From assembly GCA_028571685.1 (NCBI GenBank), contig CM053143.1, positions 150,406,329 to 150,470,328 of the forward strand: a stretch of DNA of 64,000 nt, in the 5' to 3' direction. The position numbers were made by a program, and so were the translations under genes. The stretch is from Heterohyrax brucei (lineage: Eukaryota > Chordata > Mammalia > Hyracoidea > Procaviidae). This document shows, piece after piece, positions 1 through 10,192 of the stretch (within the stretch, counting starts at the first letter, position 1; every line of letters starts with the position of its first letter). The notes below the pieces were generated by a model. It was given only the letters and a program-made list of their open reading frames with translations. It searched no databases and was not told the DNA's origin.

Positions 1-1540
1 AGGGGGACACCATAAGGCGCCCCAACTAGGAATACGGATCCAATCGCAAGAGAAAAGAACCTGGTTTCTTTTCTTGGCTGCAAGACGGCTGAAAAGCCCT
101 GACGCAAATAGGCAAAGAATGCCACGGAAGCAGAAAGGAAAAATAAAGAAACAGTCTCATGAATGCACTTTCTTGGGTTTGAAATGAGAGGAGTGACAAC
201 TCTTAAGAACCGTTTGGGGCCAGAGCGCCGGGTCCGAAGCAGGACGAACCCGCACCCCGCAAGTGGCTGGGCCTCTAAGCGAAAATTTCCTTTTGTGTGT
301 AACCAACTCCCTTTTTACTCAAAACGCCAAGAAAAGGAAGGCAAAGGAAAGCAGGAAGCCACGCATGCCGAAGTTTTGCGGGCCAAGAGTTGTCTGACTG
401 GGGATTTCAGCCCCATTATTTTCTTGGTTGACATTTCTTCAACCAGATCTTTTGAAAGTTTTTGGCGTTGAATTTTTTGCCGACCAAAACCGAACAAGAA
501 TGCCAAGCCGAATCTCTTTTAGGAGTTCGCCTCGTGGCGCCTCCTGCCCCTGGTCCTGGAATCGCTTCCTTGAGTGATCGAGTTGGTACCTTTGCTCAAA
601 GCTGAGCTTGAAGTGCAGTCCAACGCCTCCCGGCAGCCCCGCTTTGGGGTCAAAGTCAGATGATCCGCTGTCTCAGGATCATAGGAGAGCGGTACAGATG
701 CTTGAGGCTACCCCACCCGAGTGATCCCTGCCCCTAGCCCTGAGACTGTGTCCTGGGAAAGAGCGCGTTTCCCCTGGAGGGAGTGGGTAAAGCGAAGGCA
801 GCGGCGGCCTGCACTGTGGTCTGTCCAGTCCCTCCAGCTTTGGTCTTAGAGTGTGTTCTGTAAACTTGTGGCAGGTTTTTAGCAAAAGAAGAGTGACCCA
901 TGACGTTGAAGATATCGCTCTGGCCCAGTCTTGCCGAGCACGGCGCGAGATCCCCGCCGGCCGCGCAGCCTATAGCTGTCGGGCATCTGCGGGCAACTGG
1001 AGTCTGGCCTTGGCCTGCATGCCTCTTGGGGCAGATTCTAGGCCAAGGAGCAACTGGAAGAATTTCAGCAGTGGGAGGAGATGTGGGGTGGGGTGAGAGG
1101 GCCCCTCCACGAGATGAGCAGGCTGATCTCTCTCTCCCACTTAGTTCCACGCGGCATCCGGATTCAACCCCATGTCGCTGGCCTAGGAAGACGAATTGGG
1201 GTATGTAGATTCAGGGCGACGTGTGCGCTAACGTTGTGATCCTGGAAAATATCTTAGATGGAGGTATCTGCTTGGAAGCTACGATCTTCAAAGGAGTGCT
1301 CAAGCGGAGCCTCTGTCCCAGAAAAACTGTTTGCAAAGGAGTTCACGCCTGAAAATGGAGGTTTCAGCCAGAAATGGTATACACAGGAATAATAAGCGTA
1401 GGCTGCAGAAGAGGCCACAGCTCTGCTCCAGGCTTTGGGGATCCCTCTCCTCGCACCCGGTCGGTGGGGAAGGGTGAACCCCTGCCTTTTGTTTGTGGGT
1501 GAGGGATGCCCACTGTGGCAGCAGTGGAGCAAAAGGGGGA
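1..1540. other. GC-rich unique DNA, no gene recognised
   Basis: This stretch is GC-rich with many scattered CpGs, densest at about 900-1200. I recognise no interspersed repeat. Open frames occur on both strands (the longest is 138 codons, 1150 down to 734), but none carries a motif I know, and overlapping frames on opposite strands are expected at this base composition. It could be promoter-distal or regulatory DNA of a nearby gene, which is inference from composition only. Confidence 0.5.
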
Positions 1541-1860
1541 AATTAATTGCAGCCAATTAATAATTAATCCCCTTTAAACAGCTTTATTATCTCCCTCGAA
1601 CAACAGGGATTTGTCTGATAACCCCCTGAAGACCAAATGTCAAGTTTAACCAAATAGTTATTGCTTTATCAACCCGAGTCTGCAAATAAATTAATCAAAA
1701 GCAAATCTGTCCTTTGTGCGGCTCATTTGTTGATAATGGATGGATATGAAGATTTGCCGATATTATTGTCTGTCATTCAATCTAACAAAGTGAACATTTA
1801 TTGCATATATATTAAAAATTATCCTGGAATCGAGTGGCGCCGGGTTCCATTTATTGGAGT
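1541..1860. promoter_or_regulatory. candidate conserved enhancer, homeodomain-site-rich
   Basis: An AT-rich island lies abruptly inside GC-rich DNA. It opens with a perfect inverted repeat, ATTAATTG (1542-1549), a 4-bp spacer and CAATTAAT (1554-1561), followed at once by another TAATTA core and a TAATCC (1565-1570). Further TTTATTA, AATTAATC and ATTTATTG motifs follow to about 1860. TAATTA is the usual homeodomain core, and TAATCC is preferred by K50 (bicoid/PITX/OTX-type) homeodomains. Clean sequence of this kind in a repeat-poor block is typical of deeply conserved developmental elements. Conservation itself could not be tested here. Confidence 0.45.
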
Positions 1861-4199
1861 CTTCCCAGGGGTGAGGTCCCCTTGGATGGGGGCGCGTGGG
1901 GAAGAGACAAAGTGCAGGAGCGCGTGGTCCAACTCTCTTTCAGCTGGGCAACCTCTTCTGCCCCCCGCCGAGCATCCTGCCCAAGTCTCCCCACGTGCCG
2001 GCCGCAGCCCACCACAAGGCCTATAGAGCTTGGGGAGGAGAGCTGCTGTCAAAACAGAGTCCCTAAGGCCGCAGCACTCGCAAGGGGACCAGCCCGAGGA
2101 AATTTAGGGGGAATCGAAGACAGAAAATTGGGAGGGGGACAGTTCCTCTTTGTCTGCTCTTGAGTTACATCATTTTCTAATTAGGCATAAAATTGTCTTC
2201 ATACACTGGTATCGAGGCCTTCATAAACATCGCCATTACGGTTCATAAGGGCGCCATTGTGGGCGGCCGTCCCAAAATAGAAAGAGCTGGGGAGGCAGAA
2301 GCCAGGAGTCGGGGAGGCCTGGAGTCCGGGAAGCCAGGCTTTGTCCTCCTCTGGGAGAAGATGGATGGCCAGTGTCACCCAGACGATGACTGGGGACTAT
2401 TAAATTGTCAGACAGAATCCTTTTGAGTTTCTAGCCCTGATGGAACATTCTAGAAGTAGTATTGGGAGTTCCTGAGGTAGCCCAGCAAGCTGGAGAGTCC
2501 TTGAGGGGGTACAGGAGGACGAGGCTGTCCTCTCCTCCTTGGGTACTTGGGCGCAGGGGCTATCTGCGCCCAAGGCGCACCTGGTCTCTAGCTGACCTCG
2601 TACCTCAACCCGGTCGTCAAGGGCACAAGCGGGGCCAGAGAAACTAGAGAGGCAGGGAACTCTGTCTGAGCAGTTAAGGTCTGCATCAGGCGGGGAGACA
2701 ATTGTTTCCATTATTCTAGAAGATGAGATCCGACTTGGATCTCCCTCCCCGTCGGGGGTCTCTTTGCTAACTGGATGGAGATGGATCGAGGCGCCCCGAG
2801 CCCCTCCGGCGTCATGTCATACCCGAGGCAATTATTGTCCTACCAGGATGGACACACTGTCCGCCACCCTGACCCCAGCGCGCAGGCCCACTGGCTGCTC
2901 GCGCTGCCTGTGCGCTTGGCTCTCTCCGGTTCACAATAATCCAACTTGACAGAAATAACTCCCGTGCCCTTGTCTACATCTGCTTGACTTCCTGAACCTA
3001 CGGGAAAACCTCCGCTGCATCCAACTGAATTACATTTCTCTTTATAAAAGCTTTTAAAACTGCAAATTTTAGTCCCCTGCCTTGTCCACCCCCAGTACGG
3101 GTTCTGGTGTGTACTGGAATTCTCAGTGTTGAAGAGAAACCAGTTCCCTTCAGGGGTGCCCAGTTTCTCCCACCTGTGACTATGACTGCACGGTTCTGAG
3201 AGGTATGGGTGGTGCAAAGGGACCCACAGGCACCCTGTGCCCTGTGCCCCAAACAGTGGTCCGCCTCTGAAGTCCCCTCCACGTGCCTGTCCATGAGAGG
3301 GCAGGGAGTAGTCCTTACAGTGCCGGCCATGGCTTGGTCTTAGGCTGTCTAAGGGCACCGCTGGGGGGCCGGGCAGGCAGCTGTGGCAGTCCGGTGCCCT
3401 GCGTGTGCTCTCAACGATCTAAAGTGCCCCGGAAGAGCCCGCACTGGAGCCTGGTTCTCGGCTGCCAGACTCAGAGACAGGAGGGAGCCCACGATAGGGA
3501 AGGGAGAGGGAATGATTCTGAAGATTAGAGGGAAAGCCCCTGGGGTAGGCGCTGGAGACCTGGCAGTGCTAGAGCCAGCCTTACTTTGGAGGCTTCCTCT
3601 GGGGTGGGAGTGGGGTGGACAGGAAATTCGGGCCTGATGCTGCCATCCTGCCAGTCATCTCTGGATCACTTAGGCCCAGCTGGCCAGGATGTGACAACTA
3701 GGACAGGATCTCAGAACCCCCAAACTTCAGACATAGAAGAGGTTTTGCAAGTCAGGCCTCAGAGTAAACTCCAAGTTTGAAAGGTCAGTAAAACTCATCC
3801 ACCCTCAGCCAGGGTTGCCCACCCAACCTTCTTTGATTTCCCCACCTGCAGGGGAGGGTGTCCGGAGCTAAGCCAGACACTGCCTGGGTAACAGACCCAC
3901 TGAGTGTAAATCCTGGAGCCTTCCTTTTTCTTGCTGCAGACTGATGGGAAGGGGCAGCTGCAGGAAGACTTTGACTTAGCAGTTATATCAAAAAAACAAA
4001 CAAAACACTCAAGCAAAAATCTTGGGATTCCAAAACTCTAGTGCTGGTTTTCCATAGATGGCCTTTTCTTTCGACTAAAAAAAAAAAAAGGTTTTAGATG
4101 CCTGAATATCTGGAGTACGGTTTTCACACTGTCATTATCATTGGAAATAAACCTAAAGTCTCTTTGGATAGTATTTTTAATCCTATCCTTCCATTTACC
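1861..4199. other. GC-rich unique DNA, no gene recognised
   Basis: Unique-looking, moderately GC-rich sequence that becomes less CpG-rich after about 3600. The longest frame is 172 codons on the minus strand (3358 down to 2840). It overlaps another minus-strand frame of 110 codons in a different phase, and neither resembles a known protein. A poly(A) run lies near 4077-4089. No splice-bounded exon could be supported. Confidence 0.45.
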
Positions 4200-4381
4200 A
4201 GGCAACCCTTGTGGCTTAGTGGTTAAGTGCTACATCTGCTAACCAAAAGGTCAGTGGTTCAAATATGCCAGGTGCTACTCAGAAACTCTATAGGACAGTT
4301 CTACTCTGACCTGTAGACTTATTGAGAGTTGGAATCAACTCGATGGCGGTGGGCTTGTTATTTATTTTATTGGTTGGTTTT
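4200..4381 (+). mobile_element. AfroSINE-type SINE
   Basis: A full-length tRNA-derived SINE. The A-box-like head (CTTGTGGCTTAGTGGTTAAG) is followed by CTAACCAAAAGGTCAGTGG and a degenerate B box, then the tRNA-unrelated body (GGACAGTTCTACTCTGACC), the tail (GAGTTGGAATCAACTCGATG) and a T-rich end. This is the reference short form for the other copies listed. Such elements are transcribed by RNA polymerase III and mobilised by a LINE in trans. This copy is diverged and presumably inactive. Confidence 0.88.
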
Positions 4382-4539
4382 TCCACTTACCAACCATTTC
4401 CTACAATTTCAATAATTCCACAAACTTTCATTGGAGAAATAATTCCACATGATATACCAAAGAAACAGAAAAGTCTGCATTCAAGGAACTTGAAATTCCC
4501 TTGAAAGAAAAATCAGGTGTAATGGAAACACAGGACCTC

Positions 4540-4930
4540 AGCAGAGCCCAGGTTTACAGCTTCTTCTAGGTAGAGTACTGAACATCTCTGAGCCTCAGTT
4601 TTCTTATCTGAGAAATTAATGTGTTGGACACATGCTCTAAAAGTCTCCGTAAGTTCGTCAGGTGCTCCAAGACACAGAAGTAATATCCACAACCTAGGTG
4701 TGAATGAACATCAAACATCAGTTTCTAACCCTCCCTCTGAACTTTGCATTTCAGAGAGGCCAAGTACAGTCAAGGTATGGAATCTGTTACTACTGGGTGA
4801 AATTCGAAGAGTTATTTAATCTTTCTGAATCTGTTTCCTGCTACAGTGGGAATAAAAATGCCTTATCTACTTTGCAAAGTAGTTGTAGGGATCAACTCTG
4901 ATGATGTGTGTAAATGTGTTTTGAAACTAA
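4540..4930 (+). repeat. two MIR-like SINE remnants
   Basis: Two stretches (about 4545-4660 and 4760-4930) carry the MIR core pattern. The first has CTCTGAGCCTCAGTTTTCTT followed by ATCTGAGAAATTAATG. The second has an AATCTTTCTGAATCTG core followed by GGGAATAAAAATGCCTTATC. MIR is an ancient mammalian tRNA-derived SINE. These are heavily diverged and the edges are approximate. Confidence 0.55.
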
Positions 4931-5048
4931 CAAGCATCATCAAAATTAAAGATACAGACAAGTAATCATTGCTTCACTCTGCAGATGGCACCCAAAGCAA
5001 TGACTGTCTGGAAGAAGGATGGATTTCCTTCTTCTTCTGACTCTGCAG

Positions 5049-5693
5049 GGTTTGGAGGATGATGGTTCCTAGTGGGGAACCACGGTAGCTTAGTACTTAA
5101 GAGCTTACAGTTCCAAAGGGTCTGCAGTTGCAATCCACCAAACAATCCTTGCAAACTATGATGTAGCTCTACTCTGTCCTGCAGGGTCACCATGAGTTGG
5201 AATTGACTCAGTGGCAATGGGCTTGGTTTCTTGGTTTTTGTTCCTAGCAGACTTGGAGGACGAAACCTCGGTTTTAGTTTCCAGCAGACTTGGAGGATGG
5301 AACCTTGGTTTTGCTTTCTATCAGACTGGAGGACAGAACTTCAGTTTTGGTTCCCAGCAGACTACAGGATGGAGCCCTGGTTTTGGTTCCTAGCAGACGT
5401 GGAGAATGGAATCTTGGTTTTGGTTCCTAGCAGACTTGGAGGATGGAACCTTGGTTTTGGTTCCTAGCAGACTGGAGGATGGACTTTGGTTTTGACTCCT
5501 ATCAGACTGGAGGATGGAACCTTGGTTTTGGTTCCTAGCAGACTTGGAGGATGGACCTTGGTTTTGGTTCCTAGCAGACTTGGAGGATGGACCTTGGTTT
5601 TGGTTCCTAGCAGACTTGGAGGATGGACCTTGGTTTTGGTTCCTAGCAGACTTGGAGAATGCAACCTTGGTTTTGGTTTCTAGCAGTCTTGGG
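5049..5693. repeat. 36/37-bp minisatellite, about 12.5 units, SINE-interrupted
   Basis: After the SINE there are 12 consecutive units and one partial unit from 5241 to about 5693. Each runs roughly TTCCTAGCAGACTTGGAGGA then TGGACCTTGGTTTTGG. Unit lengths are 37, 37, 36, 36, 37, 37, 35, 36, 36, 36, 36 and 37. The three units at 5532-5639 are identical, which shows recent homogenisation at that end, while the left units are the most diverged. Most units have a length divisible by three, so long frames stay open on both strands. These frames have no start context or homology and are not treated as genes. Confidence 0.92.
5073..5239 (+). mobile_element. AfroSINE inside the first minisatellite unit
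   Basis: A SINE body with ATCCACCA, CTACTCTGTCCTGCAGGGTC and a GAGTTGGAATTGACTCAGTG tail. It is flanked by an 8-bp target duplication, GTTCCTAG (5065-5072 and 5240-5247). Repeat-unit sequence lies on both sides (TTTGGAGGATGATGGTTCCTAG-type DNA before it, CAGACTTGGAGG after it), so it was inserted into DNA that already had the unit sequence. Confidence 0.85.
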
Positions 5694-6900
5694 CAGGGGC
5701 TGTACACAATGCAATGACTTACCACCTGCGGTGTTGCTGTCAGACTGTGACATTCTTTCCTTGCTTTTTAGTATCTACCTGTGGAAACTGAGGAAGACTT
5801 TTTCACATACAATTAAAATCCAGAAACATGTAGCTTACGCAGCAGAAATACTTGCTTTATAAACTTCACTTAATTTTAAGCTCTGTGCTGCTGGACATTT
5901 CCTTGACAATAAGTTTTATTATAAATTGGAAAAAAGTAAAGATAGTGAGAAATTCTTTTGGAGCTTTTGGACTTATATCCTGTTTCTGGAGAAATATACT
6001 TTTATTTGGGGCAGGTGGCAGGGGGGTGGGTGGAAGGGATGAAATCAAAAGCAAAGGGTCCTTTTCATGACAAGAACTTGGTTAGCTCACTCAAGGCAGT
6101 GAAGGGAATTTTAAAAGAAACCTTATATCCTTGCTGAAATGGGATGGGAGGAATAACAATGGATCCTGAGAGAAAGAACTGTGACTCTTTAGAGACTGAG
6201 AGTGAGACCTTGGGAAAGGGTCTAGGGAGGGGGTCAAGCCTCAAGAAAGAACAGGCCCATGTTTTTACTGATGGTCAGAAAGTTGATAAAGCAGTTAGCA
6301 ACCTATTCATCCCGGGTGGTATGTGGGTATCTTCCAGCAAGTTCTCAATGAAGGGACCTGCTTTTCCTTTCATTCTCTTAACTTTTGTGTTAAATGTTAA
6401 CAACCTGATGCTATTATGGTGCTATTATCCACAGAATGTTGACTGAACTGTCTCTTTTATCTCCATTATAAGCCTGCCCTCACTTGCAGATTTATGCATT
6501 TTTGATATTAAATTCTCTCATTAAGCCTGTGGTCTTGTTGACTTTCGTTGACCTCCTGCCCCTGCCCCCCAATACTTTTCCATATTTAATATAGGAACAT
6601 TTTTCTCCATGCCCTTCTTGGCTTTGTTGCCATCCCTTTGACGGCTGTCCCTAATGGCCTGTGCTGTTTGCTCTGTTCTTGAACTTGGTGGGGTCACACA
6701 GGCTTCAACAGTGATGTCCTCTGAATGTCCACCCTTGCTGTCCAGCTAAGTTGCCCTGTGTCACAAGCTCTGCCCTTTTCTCCGCCCCTAACTGCCAACT
6801 GCTCCTAATTGCTTAAACAAACACCTTCTCTTGTGGTGCCCCAGGCCTCCTGAGCTTTTTGGGTTTTGTTTAGCTGATCTGCTAGTGTTCTGCCTGGCCC
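5694..6900. other. unique or unrecognised DNA
   Basis: Mixed-composition DNA with no repeat family I can name and no supported gene. Purine-rich stretches at 6000-6060 and 6140-6240 produce short open frames without recognisable content. Confidence 0.4.
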
Positions 6901-8300
6901 ACCGGCAGCTTGGCCCCGCTGACCTGAAACATCACAGCTCTTCTCCTTAGAGCGCCTGCCTTGTCCAGCACCCCCTGGGCCAAAGGCCAGGGTCCGGGCA
7001 GGAGTGACCAGCTGCTTGAGGTGGCCACAAAAGACACCAAAAGACAACTTCAGCTTGGAGCAGGCAAATGAATGTATTCATTTATCATTTTCTGCCCCCA
7101 TCAAGGAAAGAAAAAGAAAATCCACAAGCTCTGTCTACTGCCTGGCTGGAAACAAGACAAAGAGAAAATATTGGGCAGAGGAGGCAGGACAGACCTGTCT
7201 TAACACCAGAAACCTTAGCTCCCTTCTTGAGGGCCGTCTGTTCGGTTTCACAACACTTACCAGACCAATTTCCAGAACTGAAGTTGCCTGGTGTTTTGAT
7301 TCTTCCTTTGCCTGTGCATTTGTGCCCTGAAGGTCCCTTCCAAATGGATACTAATTGTAGGGGCTGCACGCTGCTGGCTGCTCCAGTGCCCCCGGGCCCC
7401 GAGGACCTGCTTCTCAAAGCCTTAATTGACAAGGACCTGTCTGTATTTAGGAGCAGCTGGTCCAGAGCGTTGGCACATGAGTGCAATCTTAACGCAGCAT
7501 CCCTAGCCCCGAGGAGGCTGAGGGTAAATGTGGTTAAAATGAAGGAAGATTTATAGTCGGCCCCCTTGGGTAATACGACAGAAGACAGCTCCCAAGATTT
7601 TCCCCTACGAGGGGGTTCATTCATCAGCTCCCGGGCCTGGTCACAGGGTAGGAGGCGCGCTCCAGCTATTATTACTCATGGGGGGAGGGGGAGAGGGCTG
7701 CTTAGAACGATTAGGCAGGTGACAGTATTCGACTATAATGCAACATTCCCCCAAATGTGCCCAGATTTCGCTGACGGTCACGACTGTGTGTTGTTGCTTC
7801 CGCGGTCCTCGGCGCCGGTGCCTCCGGCTGGGTCTGGGTCTAGGTTAATGCTGGCGCCGCTGGCCGACTGGGAAGAAAGAGGAGAGTGTGCTGGCGGTCC
7901 CGCTCGGGCACAGGCTTTCAGGGGCTGCTCCGATTTCTTGTTGGGTTTTTTTTTTCTTTAGAGCCCCAATGGCCCGGGGCAGGGGTAAAGGCATAGATGT
8001 GTTTTTCTTTCCTGTGCCCCGGCAGGAGCGCCTGGCTCCCTGGCTCCCTTCTCTGAGCGCCTTTCTGAAACCTGCTCTCTCGGTAGATACAGCCATTCAG
8101 CTGCTTACAAAAGTTTATTGGTTCAAGGAGAACCCAGTTTTGTTTGAGATGTGTGGGAAATACGGTACTTTGAAGTCCGACCAGTTCGCACGTGTGAACA
8201 GGGATAATGGATTTGGGATCTTCATTGAAATTTGAAGTTTTAAAAGCAGAAATTCCCGAACTTTTGCCTGTTTTTCTCAACTTTTTCTTTTCCTTTTTTT
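6901..8300. promoter_or_regulatory. GC-rich block with conserved-element character
   Basis: Repeat-free DNA. Within it, about 7380-7800 looks most like a regulatory element. CTTAATTGACAAGGACCTG (from about 7420) and a TTTATAG (7550-7556) are followed by CAGCTATTATTACTCATGGG (7661-7680) and a G-rich run. Frames of 162 codons (plus strand, 7068-7556) and 179 codons (minus strand, 7624-7085) overlap almost fully. Neither shows a known domain, and such mirrored frames are typical of non-coding GC-rich DNA. The regulatory call is inference from composition and lack of repeats. Confidence 0.3.
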
Positions 8301-10035
8301 ATTCCTTCAGGAACAATGCCAACATTGAAGTCCTCGGTTGGAGTCTGCACAGTTGGAGATCTTTGGTGCCATTTTAGACATCTTTGGATTTCATCAATCA
8401 AACTGACTTCAATTTTCCATAAAAACCCTGAATTTGGGTCAGAAAGTGGGCAAAGTAGATAAAGATCATTCGAGCTGTCTTATGAGATGATAAATAGATA
8501 TCCTTTCAGGCCAACAATGCCAAAGTGCAGTTTTGTGATTCTCTTCCATGGGTTCTGAATGCAGTGAGTCGAAACGATTTATACATGTTTTCCCATGGTT
8601 TAGGAGGTGTCTTTACATACTTGTCAGTAGTAGCCTGACCTTTTTCCCCAGAGTTGCTAAGTGTGTTACTTTTCTCCTCTCCCTTCTGCTGATGTGTGTG
8701 TTTCCCAAAACACACAAAAAGGTTCTTTTTTCTTTCATTGCTCAAATCAAGAGACTACGCATGGGTCTGATCCAGATAATTCTCTGCAAACAGAGCGGCC
8801 GCAGAAGCGCATGTGCTGGTGCAGAAATTCCAGTTGTTCTGCGATTGCTCCTGAAACCCTTGAGACACCATACTGGGAAGTAAACTCATTTTCTCAACAA
8901 CAACAACATCAACAACACCCACAGGCACTATGTCCTTCATATTCTTGAACTTGATGAATGGTCTTTTGTATAACGTAAATAAAAGGAAACTCTGAAAGGA
9001 ATGGTAGGAAGACTTGAAGTGATGTTAACCCACTACCTCCAGAGACCTTTCAAAAGATCAGGTGACATTATTTGTAAAAGAATAAGACCATGATGTATTT
9101 TTCCCTTTCACTTAAAAAAAAAGTAATTTGTTTATTCAGCATTTATTAGTCATCACTTCCTATCAGTAATCCTCTGAATTTCATTCTCCACCCTTTTTAT
9201 TGCATCTACTTGACCGACCCTCGTGTTTTTATTTTGATAATTCCTTTATTCCATGTTTTTTATTAACCAGCCACTAAAAATATGTTCTTAAAACATTACT
9301 GGTTTTCCATAGAGAGACAATGCTTCCCATTCTTAGCTATTCATGAGGTAACCGTCTGATATGTCCTCACGAGCTATAGCTCTTGCGGGCATAGACAAGT
9401 ATATGCACAAATGCATGTCTTTTTATTGATAATAAGAATTTTTTCCTGTACTCATCACTCAAGCATCATTTCCTTTCCATGCTTTGCTTTTCCATACTTC
9501 CTAAGTAAACATCAAATGTGTATTAGAAAGCATGTATAGAAGGGAGTATGGTACAGTGGGAGTTAATTACTGTTATTAATTTGCTGGCTTTATTAGTTTT
9601 GAGTGAAGCATGTAGCTGGCTACAGTTATTTAGTACTGTTTATTAGTTAAGATAATTTGCAATTTTGGGGCACACTCTCACCACATAAGGTTTAAAATGG
9701 CAATTAGGAACTCAGAAAAAAGGATCCCACCTTCCTCATTTGTCTTCAATAAATCTTGATGTCAAGTTCTCAACTTTTTGTCTTCATGTATTCCTAGTTG
9801 AATGATGCTGTCTCTTCCTCTTTCAGTGTCACTTTACTATTGATTTTTCATTTTATATGGTAGAAAAAAATCTATGAAATGATATTTTAACTTAAAAGTC
9901 ATTTAGAAGAATTCAGAAAGACCATTGTGAATAGCAAATTCAAGAGAGAAAAAAAAACCTATAACTTTGTATCTTGTTCAGTGTTTTTCTTAATGTCCTC
10001 TCCTCTTTCATGCCTAAGATTTATTTTGCATGTAT
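8301..10035. other. AT-rich unique DNA
   Basis: No gene is supported. A short imperfect (CAA)n tract lies at about 8896-8920. Past 9000 the base composition drops to strongly AT-rich with no recognised repeat until the SINE at 10036. The change in composition near 9000 is sharp. Confidence 0.4.
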
Positions 10036-10192
10036 ATATGGTGGTGTAGCGGCTAAGTGCTACGGCTGCTAACCAAAAAGCTGGTAGTTCAAGTGAAACA
10101 GGAGCTTCTTGGAAAGCCCATGGGACAGTTCTGCTTTGCCCTTTAGAGTTGCTATGAATTGGAATTAACTTGAAGGCACTTTTTTTTTTTAA
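10036..10192 (+). mobile_element. AfroSINE
   Basis: Short-form copy. The head is GGTGGTGTAGCGGCTAAGTG, the middle GGGACAGTTCTGCTTTGCCC and the tail GAATTGGAATTAACTTGAAG, followed by a T run of about 10. The B-box region is damaged (TAGTTCAAGTGAAACAGG). Confidence 0.85.

Noticed and set aside
734-1150. 138-codon minus-strand frame
   Set aside because: GC-rich DNA with opposing frames at 851-1096 and 900-1208. No homology recognised.
2840-3358. 172-codon minus-strand frame
   Set aside because: Overlapped by another minus-strand frame in a different phase. No domain, signal or transmembrane pattern is recognisable.
4200-4270. tRNA gene from A- and B-box-like words
   Set aside because: The words belong to a tRNA-derived SINE repeated about 35 times. 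No cloverleaf with acceptor stem pairing was apparent.
5241-5693. CRISPR-like array
   Set aside because: The units are contiguous with no spacers, and the genome is mammalian. It is a minisatellite.
5231-5725. Repetitive protein frames on both strands (units such as VPSRLGGW)
   Set aside because: They are translations of the 36/37-bp minisatellite. The same DNA is open in several phases on both strands.
7068-7624. Overlapping frames of 162 codons (plus) and 179 codons (minus)
   Set aside because: They mirror each other on opposite strands in GC-rich DNA, neither has a recognisable domain, and stop-poor frames on both strands are expected at this composition.
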